In this document: piece after piece, positions 1-6,688 of the stretch | Numbering within the stretch: position 1 is the stretch's first letter | Layout: every line of letters begins with the position of its first letter | Source of the DNA: Gemmatimonadaceae bacterium | GTDB taxonomy: Bacteria; Gemmatimonadota; Gemmatimonadetes; Gemmatimonadales; Gemmatimonadaceae | Direction of reading: 5' to 3' | Assembly: GCA_025936015.1 (NCBI GenBank) | Contig: JAICUE010000014.1 | Coordinates: 1 to 16,631 of the forward strand | Length of the DNA stretch: 16,631 nt | Position numbers and translations under genes: made by a program | The notes under the pieces: generated by a model | The model's input: the letters and a program-made list of their open reading frames with translations, nothing else | Database searches by the model: none | What the model was told of the DNA's origin: nothing

Positions 1-197
1 GCGGGAGTCTTTGCCAGCTTGACGCCGCCCGCCTTGCCGCGGCCGCCGGCGTGCACCTGGGCCTTCACCACGACGGTGCCGCCAAGCTTCTTCGCGATCG
101 CTTCCGCTTCCGCCGGCGTCGTGGCAATCTCTCCGGGGGGAATCGGGATTCCCTCGGCGCGGAAGATTTCCTTCGCCTGATATTCGTGAATGTTCAC
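1..197 (-). CDS. sucC: Succinyl-CoA synthetase (ADP-forming) beta subunit, N-terminal part
   Basis: This is the first 65 codons of the beta subunit of succinyl-CoA synthetase, cut by the left window edge. The enzyme converts succinyl-CoA, ADP (or GDP) and phosphate to succinate and ATP (GTP) in the TCA cycle. The visible part starts with the family signature N-I-H-E-Y-Q-A-K-E and continues through an ATP-grasp segment, V-V-V-K-A-Q-V-H-A-G-G-R-G-K-A-G-G-V-K-L-A-K (residues about 42-63), a typical SucC N-terminus. I chose the GTG at 197-195 because its product begins exactly where the family begins and a GGAG Shine-Dalgarno lies about 6 nt upstream. The GTG overlaps the TGA of the carbamate kinase gene (GTGA, 194-197), so the two are probably translationally coupled. 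SucD would be expected further downstream, outside the window. Confidence 0.93.
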   Translation of the reverse strand, partial: MNIHEYQAKEIFRAEGIPIPPGEIATTPAEAEAIAKKLGGTVVVKAQVHAGGRGKAGGVKLAKTP

Positions 198-1156
198 GCG
201 TTCTCCGCTGTAATAGTCGTTCCGGCTTCGCCGCGTACTGCTTCGCGACCGCGACTGAGCTCGGTAATCACCGCGCGGCCACCTGTGCGCCGCACGAAGT
301 CTATCGCGGCGCGAACCTTCGGCGCCATGCTGCCTTCGCCAAACGCTTTCTCCGCGTCCATCTCCTCTGCTTCGACGACCGTCAACGTGCGCAGCGCGCG
401 TTGCTGCGGCGTCCCCCAGTCGACGTAGATCGCGTCGACGTCGGTGAGAATCACCAGCAGTTCCGCATTCAGATCGCGCGCCAGAACCGCCGAAGCGAGG
501 TCCTTGTCGATGACCGCGTCGACGCCTTCCCAACCCTGTTTCTTGTTGTCGTAATAAATCGGTGCGCCGCCCCCGCCACAGGCGACGACGATCGTGCCGC
601 GGTCGACGAGATGCCGGATCGTCTCGAGCTCGTGCACCTGAAGAGGGACCGGGCTGCCAACGACGCGACGCATCCGCTTGCGGCCGTCGGCCTTGATCAC
701 GTTGCCCTCAGCTTCCAGCTCGGCGACGCGCTCGGGCGGAATCTCGTGGCCGATGAACTTCTGGGGATCCTGCAGCGCGGGATCGTCAGGCGCGACGTGA
801 ATCTGCGTGATGATGGTCGCGACGTCGCGCCGGCTGCCGTTGCGGCGCAGCAGATTCTCGAGCGACTGCTGGACCATGTAACCCATCCATCCCGCGGTCG
901 CGGCGACGAGCACCCCAAGCGGGAGAGGACTCACCTCGCGACGCGCCATCTCATTGCGCAGCAGCTCATCGCCGACCTGCGGCCCATTCCCATGCACCAG
1001 ACAGACGTTCCAGCCGTCGAGTGCGAGGTCGACGATTGGCGCGAGTGCATCGCGTGTATGCCTGAATTGATCGTGGATGGTCGAGTGCTTCGCCGGGGAC
1101 AGGGCGTTGCCGCCGAGGGCGATGACCGCGGTGTGACGTGGTTGCTGTTCAGCCAT
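194..1156 (-). CDS. arcC: Carbamate kinase
   Basis: A 320-residue amino-acid-kinase-fold protein matching carbamate kinase, which reversibly transfers phosphate between carbamoyl phosphate and ADP, yielding ATP in the catabolic direction. It is cytosolic. Visible motifs in order: A-L-G-G-N-A-L (13-19), H-G-N-G-P-Q-V-G (55-62), A-C-G-G-G-G-A-P-I (192-200), V-I-D-K-D-L (215-220), L-T-D-V-D-A-I-Y (237-244) and G-S-M-A-P-K-V (275-281). Length is normal for the family (about 310-320). The ATG at 1156 puts the first motif at the usual distance from the N-terminus, but no clear Shine-Dalgarno precedes it. No arginine deiminase or ornithine carbamoyltransferase gene is visible, so the carbamoyl-phosphate source is unknown. 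The product should not be UMP kinase or acetylglutamate kinase, because the carbamate-kinase motifs are complete. The stop overlaps the sucC start by 4 nt. Confidence 0.94.
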   Translation of the reverse strand: MAEQQPRHTAVIALGGNALSPAKHSTIHDQFRHTRDALAPIVDLALDGWNVCLVHGNGPQVGDELLRNEMARREVSPLPLGVLVAATAGWMGYMVQQSLENLLRRNGSRRDVATIITQIHVAPDDPALQDPQKFIGHEIPPERVAELEAEGNVIKADGRKRMRRVVGSPVPLQVHELETIRHLVDRGTIVVACGGGGAPIYYDNKKQGWEGVDAVIDKDLASAVLARDLNAELLVILTDVDAIYVDWGTPQQRALRTLTVVEAEEMDAEKAFGEGSMAPKVRAAIDFVRRTGGRAVITELSRGREAVRGEAGTTITAENA

Positions 1157-1170
1157 GGGTTGGAGCGCGC

Positions 1171-1199
1171 AAGCTATCCGGTGCCCGGAGGGGATTCAA
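1171..1199 (-). promoter_or_regulatory. Weak sigma70-like promoter candidate for arcC-sucC
   Basis: In the 52-nt gap between the UPF0182 gene and arcC, the minus strand carries TTGAAT (1199-1194), a 17-nt spacer, then TAGCTT (1176-1171). This matches the -35 element at 4 of 6 positions and the -10 at 3 of 6, with ideal spacing. Transcription would start around 1164, about 8 nt before the arcC ATG, which fits the absence of a Shine-Dalgarno. This is a pattern match only; read-through from upstream is equally possible, since I see no terminator after the UPF0182 gene. Confidence 0.25.
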
Positions 1200-1208
1200 G
1201 GCGATCGC

Positions 1209-3662
1209 TCAGCGCGGCGCTCTGCCAAGCAGGCGGCCCAGCGCGTCCCAATGGTCTCCGTATGCGTGCCAGTCACCGCGCCGCTGATCGGCACGAAGGC
1301 TGTCGTAGAGCGCGGCCGCCGCGATGCGCAGATCGACCGGCGCCGTTCGCGGCGCGATTGCGTCCGGCAGCTCCCCGTATGCAGCGAGGAGCGTCTTCGC
1401 CGCGCGCAGCGAGTCCGCGTGGAGCGCCGCGACGCCAAGCAGCGACGGCGGATTCTGCGCGCGGACGAGATACGCCGATTGCGTCAGCGTCAGCCCGTCA
1501 GCGCCGGGAATCGCGCGTACCGGACCGTGCGCAATTCGCGCGTCACGCGCCTGGGTGGCGCTCGTGCTGTCCGCGCCACGCAGCCGATCGATCGAGCTCG
1601 CCCAGCGGATGCCGGTGGTATCGGGCACCCAGTTCGAGCTCTGCGCGGCGCCGCCGCGAACGACGACGACGCCGTCGAGGCGATCCTCACCGCGAAGGAC
1701 CGGGAGCGAGAGCGCGACGACGTTCGCTGCCGTTGCGAAGCGCGCTTGTGATGGAGCGGCGAATCCGCTGTCGGCGCCATCGGTCGGCGGTACACGTCGC
1801 TCGGCCATTCCTTCGGTGACTGTTCCCGCCATGGCAAAGGCGTCGCGTTGCGCACGTCCGCTGCGCAGCGGCGGCGGGATCTGCTCGGCGATCGCCGACC
1901 CAAGCTGCGCCGCGCTGACGAACAGCCCCGGGAAGCGGCGCCGCCACCCGCGCGTGAGCGGATCGCTCTCGAGCGCGATCGAGTCGGCCACGAGCCGCAC
2001 GCTGCCTGTCGCGCTGTTGACGATAGCCGTCGCCGCATGGCGGAGGTACGCCTGCTCGTCGCCGTCGAGCGTGACGTGGGCGCTCAGCGGGTAATCCGGG
2101 GCTGTCGCATAGAGATCGATCATCCAGAGCAGCGTGTCCCCGTCGATCGCCGGGGTGACCTGGGAGCCCTGATCGAAGAGCGGGGCGACCGCCTCGACGA
2201 TCCGCCGCGCCGAGCGATGCACGATCAGTCGAGGTGATGGATGCGGCAGGTCTTCGCTGACGATGCGGAAGTTCTGGAGGGCCCAGGCGGGAACGAGGCG
2301 GCCCACGCCGTCTCCGAGCGGAATCCCGGCGAGCCGGTGCGCGCTGTCGGGAAGCAGCGCGTAGCCGTCGCCGGAATCGACCACGACGACCGGCGCGAGG
2401 CTGAGCCACTCGTTCGTTGGAGCGCCCCGCACGTCGATCATCACCGGTGCACCGCGTTCGTCGGCGCGTGACAGCGAGAAATACTGCGCCCCCCAATCGC
2501 TTCCGTCGGCCGCGGTGCCGCGGACGACGACGAGTCCTGCGAGCTCGCCGGAGGGAAGTACGCGAGCGCCTACCGTCGGCGCGGCTTCGCCACCGCGGGC
2601 CCGCGCGGCCGCCCGCAGCAGCGCGGCGTCGTCCCAGCTCGGTGCGACGTGCGCGACGGTCCGGGCAAGGCCGGTGTCGGCGGGCGAGACGAGCTGCTCG
2701 AGGGCGAAGGCGCGGCGCGTGTACGCCGCGCGCGTCGCGAGGTACGGGCGCTCGCGAACGACCGGATCCTGCTCGCCGGCGAAACGGCGGGCGATGGCCG
2801 GCGCCAGCTCGTGCAGGCCGAGCGAGAGGAGGAGCAGCGCGCTGACGGTGGCGAACGCCGCACGGAGCTGACCGGCCCACCCCGTCCAGAGGAGCGCAAG
2901 CGATCCGGCGAGCGTCACGATCGACAGGAGCACGTTCGCCGGAACGAGCACTCGATGGTCGACGTACGAGAACTCGCCTAACGCGCCGCTGCCGTTGCCG
3001 AGGAGGCTGAAGGCGTCGAGCCGGTAGCTCCAGGCGAGGAGGATGAGCAGCGTGGTCGCCAGCATCGTCAGGTGGCGCCGGACGTACTGCGAGACGCGGA
3101 GGGTGCCGCGCTCCCAGCGGAGACTGGGCGTCAGCGCGTAAAGGAAGATGACGACGGCGGCGACGAGGAGGGTCGCGAGCAGCGCCCAGAAATACAGGGA
3201 GCGCTCGACCGGCAGCCAGTTGGCGAAGAAACCGAGGTCGCGATTGAAGTACGGGTCGCTCTCGCCGAACGCGTCCCCATAGATGAACCGGGCGACGGGT
3301 TGCCACTCCCCGATCTCGGTCAACGCGGCGCCGATGAGGAGCGACGCGAAGACCGTCCCAGCGAGGAGGTAGCGTCGCGGCACCTCCTCGCCGATCTCGA
3401 GGTTCGCCACCCGCCTCGGCAGCACCAGCGACACCACCGATCCGCGGACGGCGAGGAGATTGGCGAAGGCGAAGAGCGTGCCTAACGCAGCAGTGACCGA
3501 CGCGGTGAGGACGATCGATATGGCGCGAGCCCGCCAGACCGCCGACGCGCCTAACGCGGCATACCAGTCGTAATCGAGCGCGACCGCCGCGATGGCGCGT
3601 CCGAGGAGGAGGAGAATCGCGATCGCCGCGACGCTGATGACCAGCCGGCGGCGGGACGTCAT
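1209..3662 (-). CDS. UPF0182 family membrane protein of unknown function
   Basis: An 817-residue protein with about seven N-terminal membrane helices (roughly residues 7-28, 48-71, 98-117, 156-176, 197-214, 241-261 and 266-288), followed by a soluble domain of more than 500 residues. It resembles the UPF0182/COG1615 family: an aromatic-acidic stretch D-P-Y-F-N-R-D-L-G-F-F (136-146), Y-V-D-H-R-V-L-V-P-A (233-242) and an E-R-P-Y-L-A-T-R-A-A-Y segment (304-314) lie where the family has its conserved blocks. The biochemical role of the family is unknown; I infer only that the large C-terminal part is probably extracytoplasmic. It is somewhat shorter than the 900-1000 residues common elsewhere. 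The ATG at 3662 begins 4 nt after the phosphohexomutase stop, so the two genes likely form one transcript, although I see no good Shine-Dalgarno. Three NCG-TTA-GGC octamer copies lie in it. Confidence 0.85.
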   Translation of the reverse strand: MTSRRRLVISVAAIAILLLLGRAIAAVALDYDWYAALGASAVWRARAISIVLTASVTAALGTLFAFANLLAVRGSVVSLVLPRRVANLEIGEEVPRRYLLAGTVFASLLIGAALTEIGEWQPVARFIYGDAFGESDPYFNRDLGFFANWLPVERSLYFWALLATLLVAAVVIFLYALTPSLRWERGTLRVSQYVRRHLTMLATTLLILLAWSYRLDAFSLLGNGSGALGEFSYVDHRVLVPANVLLSIVTLAGSLALLWTGWAGQLRAAFATVSALLLLSLGLHELAPAIARRFAGEQDPVVRERPYLATRAAYTRRAFALEQLVSPADTGLARTVAHVAPSWDDAALLRAAARARGGEAAPTVGARVLPSGELAGLVVVRGTAADGSDWGAQYFSLSRADERGAPVMIDVRGAPTNEWLSLAPVVVVDSGDGYALLPDSAHRLAGIPLGDGVGRLVPAWALQNFRIVSEDLPHPSPRLIVHRSARRIVEAVAPLFDQGSQVTPAIDGDTLLWMIDLYATAPDYPLSAHVTLDGDEQAYLRHAATAIVNSATGSVRLVADSIALESDPLTRGWRRRFPGLFVSAAQLGSAIAEQIPPPLRSGRAQRDAFAMAGTVTEGMAERRVPPTDGADSGFAAPSQARFATAANVVALSLPVLRGEDRLDGVVVVRGGAAQSSNWVPDTTGIRWASSIDRLRGADSTSATQARDARIAHGPVRAIPGADGLTLTQSAYLVRAQNPPSLLGVAALHADSLRAAKTLLAAYGELPDAIAPRTAPVDLRIAAAALYDSLRADQRRGDWHAYGDHWDALGRLLGRAPR

Positions 3663-3666
3663 CGAC

Positions 3667-5037
3667 TCAGACCGTGATGCCCTGCGAGCGGATCCACCCT
3701 TCCATCTCGTCGCGGATCTCCCGCAGCCGTTCGGGCGTGCGTGCCTCGAAGCGGGTCACGAGGATCGGCTGCGTGTTGGACGCTCGGATCAACCCCCAGC
3801 CATCGCCGAACAGGACTCGTGCACCATCGACGCCGACGACCTCGCGGGTCTTGCTGAAATGCGTCACCGCGCGCGCGACGATCGCGAATTTCTCCGACTC
3901 CGGCACGTCGACACGGAGCTCCGGAGTCGAGACGAAATGCGGAACGTCGCCAAGCAGTGCGCTGACGGATTTCCCCGAACGGTCGATGATCGAAAGCAGC
4001 CGCGCGGCGCCGTACATCGCGTCGTCGTGGCCGTAGAAGCTCTCTGCAAAGAACATGTGCCCTGACATCTCGCCGGCGATCGGCGCGTTGAGCTCGCGCA
4101 TCTTGTCCTTGATCAGCGAGTGCCCGGTCTTCCACATCACCGGGACGCCGCCCGCCTTCTCGATCTCGTCGGGGAGAGCCTGCGAACACTTCACGTCGAA
4201 GATGATCGCCTGTCCCTTCCCCGTTCGCTCGAGCACGTCGCGCGCGTAGAGGATGAGCACGTGATCACCCCAGACGATCTGGCCGTTGTCGTCGATCACC
4301 CCGATGCGGTCGGCGTCGCCGTCAAAGGCGATCCCGATCTCGGCGCGATGCTGCTTCACCGCGACGATCAGGTCGACGAGATTCTTCTCCACCGTCGGGT
4401 CAGGGTGATGATTGGGAAAGGTCCCATCGCTCTCGCAGAAAAGCGGGACCATCTCGACGCCGAGTCCGGCGAACAGCTGCTTCGCAACCAGTGCACCAGC
4501 CCCGTTGCCGCAGTCGACGACGACCTTCATCGGGCGCGAGATCCGGCCGACCCGTGCAACGATGTCGGCGACATAGCGGTCGATGATCCCCGGCTGCTCG
4601 CGGGTCGTCGCCTTGAGGGCCGGCGTCATGCCGCGCTGCTGGATCGCGTACAGCTCCTGCAGCTGCGCGCCGTGCATGGACTGCGTGCCGACGCAGAGCT
4701 TGAACCCGTTGTACTCGGACGGATTGTGCGACCCGGTGATCTGGATCCCGCCGACGACCGCCAGGTGATGGAGCGCCCAATACATGACCGGGGTCGGGAC
4801 CACGCCAATGTCGAGCACCGCAAGCCCGTGCTCGTTGAGGCCGCGGACGAGGTTGTCGCGGAGGAGGGTGCCACTCGGCCGGTTGTCGCGGCCGACCACG
4901 ACGGCGCCGCTGGTGCCGCGACGGCGCATCCACGTTGCGTAGGCGGCGCCGACCGCATACGCCGCTTCCGACGTGAGGTCGTCGCCGACGATGCCGCGGA
5001 TGTCGTACTGCCGGAAGATCCCTGCCGAGACGGTCAT
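3667..5037 (-). CDS. Phosphomannomutase/phosphoglucomutase (alpha-D-phosphohexomutase)
   Basis: A 456-residue cytosolic enzyme interconverting hexose 1- and 6-phosphates (mannose and/or glucose), feeding sugar-nucleotide synthesis for polysaccharide or cell envelope. The full set of superfamily motifs is present: F-R-Q-Y-D-I-R-G (8-15), the phosphoserine loop T-G-S-H-N-P (101-106, catalytic Ser103), the Mg-binding loop D-G-D-A-D-R (239-244), G-E-M-S-G-H (322-327) for sugar recognition and R-A-S-N-T-Q-P (418-424) for phosphate binding. Length and motif spacing match the bacterial AlgC/ManB type. The GEMSGH loop fits dual mannose/glucose specificity and argues against phosphoglucosamine mutase (GlmM), but exact specificity cannot be read from sequence. 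The frame stays open upstream; I chose the ATG at 5037 because it places the first motif at residue 8. No clear Shine-Dalgarno or promoter is visible. The UPF0182 gene follows after 4 nt. Confidence 0.93.
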   Translation of the reverse strand: MTVSAGIFRQYDIRGIVGDDLTSEAAYAVGAAYATWMRRRGTSGAVVVGRDNRPSGTLLRDNLVRGLNEHGLAVLDIGVVPTPVMYWALHHLAVVGGIQITGSHNPSEYNGFKLCVGTQSMHGAQLQELYAIQQRGMTPALKATTREQPGIIDRYVADIVARVGRISRPMKVVVDCGNGAGALVAKQLFAGLGVEMVPLFCESDGTFPNHHPDPTVEKNLVDLIVAVKQHRAEIGIAFDGDADRIGVIDDNGQIVWGDHVLILYARDVLERTGKGQAIIFDVKCSQALPDEIEKAGGVPVMWKTGHSLIKDKMRELNAPIAGEMSGHMFFAESFYGHDDAMYGAARLLSIIDRSGKSVSALLGDVPHFVSTPELRVDVPESEKFAIVARAVTHFSKTREVVGVDGARVLFGDGWGLIRASNTQPILVTRFEARTPERLREIRDEMEGWIRSQGITV

Positions 5038-5070
5038 TGTCGAGCGGAGGCGTGCGGTTGTGAAGAAGAG

Positions 5071-5078
5071 CGTTAGGC
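5071..5078 (-). repeat. Intergenic copy of the GCCTAACG octamer
   Basis: The only copy of the window-wide octamer outside a gene, and the only one in the opposite orientation (GCCTAACG reads on the minus strand). It sits between the post-nuoN hairpin and the phosphohexomutase start, 33 nt upstream of that ATG. Because it is noncoding, codon or peptide choice cannot explain it. Confidence 0.7.
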
Positions 5079-5093
5079 AGCGCCGTGAAACGT

Positions 5094-5119
5094 CGCGGGG
5101 CCGCCTCAGCGGCCCCGCG
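5094..5119 (-). terminator. Hairpin closing the nuo operon (terminator candidate)
   Basis: A perfect 11-bp inverted repeat, CGCGGGGCCGC at 5094-5104 and GCGGCCCCGCG at 5109-5119, with a 4-nt loop. On the minus strand it begins 3 nt after the nuoN TGA, the usual place for an intrinsic terminator. The sequence after the stem is ACGTTTCACGG, a very poor U-tract, so termination may be incomplete, Rho-assisted, or the hairpin may protect the mRNA 3' end. It separates the respiratory operon from the phosphohexomutase gene on the same strand. Confidence 0.6.
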
Positions 5120-5122
5120 CGG

Positions 5123-6688
5123 TCATCGGCGCGCCGATGGAGGCAAAGGCACCGCGCTGCCTGGAGGCGAACCTTCGCTGCCCGGTATCCCGGCGCGATA
5201 GACGGTGACCGGCTCACTCCCCCGCGTCGCACGAACGAACTGCTCGGGGAAGAGCCCGATGCCGATCAGCAGGATCGCGGCCGCGGCGACCACGAAGCGC
5301 GTCAGCCCCCCAGCGCGCGGCGAGGTCGTTGCCGTCGCCGCTCGCGGGCGCATGAACATCACCATCACGACGTACAGGTAGTAGCCCGCCGAGACAACGC
5401 TGGTCAGTACGAGAACGACCGCGAGCTTCGTCTGCGGACTCGGCGCCTGCATCGCGGCCTTGATGATGTACCACTTGGCGAAGAACCCGGCGCCGCCGAA
5501 CACCGGGAAGCCGAGGAGCGCGAGCATGAAGATCGCCATCGCCACCGACATCCAGGGACGAACGGTCCACAGTCCGGCGTAGTCGTCGATGGCCAGCGAG
5601 CGCTCGCCCGGCTCGCCTAACGCAACGACGACGCCGAATGCGCCGAAGGTCGCGATGGTGTAGATGAAGACGTAGAAGAGAAACGCTTGGGCGCCGGCCG
5701 GCGTGTTCGTCGTGAGCGCGACGAGCAGGTAACCGGCGTGGGCGATGCTCGAGTAGGCGAGCATCCGCTTGATGTTCCGCTGCCGCAGGGCGATCAGGTT
5801 GCCGACCACCATCGTCAGCGCGGCGAGCCACCAGAACGAGTTGTGCCAGTGGCCGAACACCGGCGAGAATGCCTCGTACCAGACGCGGAGAAACGCCGTG
5901 AAGGCGGCAGCCTTCACCGACGCGGCCATGTAGGCCGTGATCGGCGTCGGCGCGCCGTCGTAGACGTCCGGCGCCCACATGTGGAAGGGCGCGGCCGCGA
6001 CCTTGAATCCAAAGCCGACGAGCATCAGCGCGATACCGATCAGCAGCAGCGGACTGGCGTTCAGGCCGTACTGCAGGATGCGGTCGCCAATCAGTCCGAT
6101 GTCGGTCGCCCCGGTGCCACCATAGATGAGCGCCATCCCGTAGAGCAGGAACGCCGTCGAGAATGCACCGAGGAGGAAGTACTTCAACGCACCTTCGGCT
6201 GCCCGCGGGCTCCGCCGGTTCATCCCGGCGAGCACGTACACCGCGACGGACATCGTCTCGATCCCGAGGAAGACGACCATCAGATCACGTGCGCCGGCGA
6301 GCAGCATCATCCCCGACGTCGCGAGCAGGATGAGGACGTGTGCCTCCGGCGCCATCATCAGCTCTCGCTCGTTGTAGTCCATCGAGAGCATGATCGTGCC
6401 GATGGTCCCGACGATCATCACCAGATCGGCGATCCAGCGGAAGCGGTCGACGGCAATCGGGCCCGCCTGCGCGGTGACGCCGCGCCACATGAACCAGCCG
6501 ATCGCGGCGGCGGTGATCAGGAGCAGGACGATCGACGCGACGCCGACCGAGCGTTGGTGGCGGATCGACTCGGGGCGCCACGCGGCCCAGACGAGGAGGA
6601 GCATCGCTCCGCCCATCAGGATGAGGTCGGGCAGCAGCGCGAAGCTGAGCTGCGACGGGATCGACAGGTCGAGCGGCATGCCGTTCAT
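5123..6688 (-). CDS. nuoN: NADH-quinone oxidoreductase subunit N
   Basis: A 521-residue, about 14-helix antiporter-like subunit of the complex I membrane arm, one of three Mrp-type proton-translocating modules. Family hallmarks are visible: L-G-I-E-T (141-145; Glu144 is the expected conserved glutamate), Lys229 in G-F-G-F-K-V-A-A-A-P-F-H-M-W-A-P-D (225-241) and Lys259 in S-V-K-A (257-260). The D-V-Y-D-G-A-P-T-P stretch (241-249) is typical of NuoN rather than NuoL or NuoM. The ATG at 6688 overlaps the nuoM stop (ATGA, 6685-6688) and is preceded by AGGG/GGGA sequence; the fourth codon is also ATG and is an alternative start. A hydrophilic, positively charged C-terminal tail of about 30 residues ends in R-R. 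It is the last gene of the operon, followed by the hairpin. Confidence 0.97.
   Translation of the reverse strand: MNGMPLDLSIPSQLSFALLPDLILMGGAMLLLVWAAWRPESIRHQRSVGVASIVLLLITAAAIGWFMWRGVTAQAGPIAVDRFRWIADLVMIVGTIGTIMLSMDYNERELMMAPEAHVLILLATSGMMLLAGARDLMVVFLGIETMSVAVYVLAGMNRRSPRAAEGALKYFLLGAFSTAFLLYGMALIYGGTGATDIGLIGDRILQYGLNASPLLLIGIALMLVGFGFKVAAAPFHMWAPDVYDGAPTPITAYMAASVKAAAFTAFLRVWYEAFSPVFGHWHNSFWWLAALTMVVGNLIALRQRNIKRMLAYSSIAHAGYLLVALTTNTPAGAQAFLFYVFIYTIATFGAFGVVVALGEPGERSLAIDDYAGLWTVRPWMSVAMAIFMLALLGFPVFGGAGFFAKWYIIKAAMQAPSPQTKLAVVLVLTSVVSAGYYLYVVMVMFMRPRAATATTSPRAGGLTRFVVAAAAILLIGIGLFPEQFVRATRGSEPVTVYRAGIPGSEGSPPGSAVPLPPSARR

Noticed and set aside
5038..5122. Promoter for the phosphohexomutase gene in the 85-nt gap
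   Set aside because: I found no pair of -35/-10-like hexamers with acceptable match and spacing on the minus strand; the best candidates matched too few positions to report.
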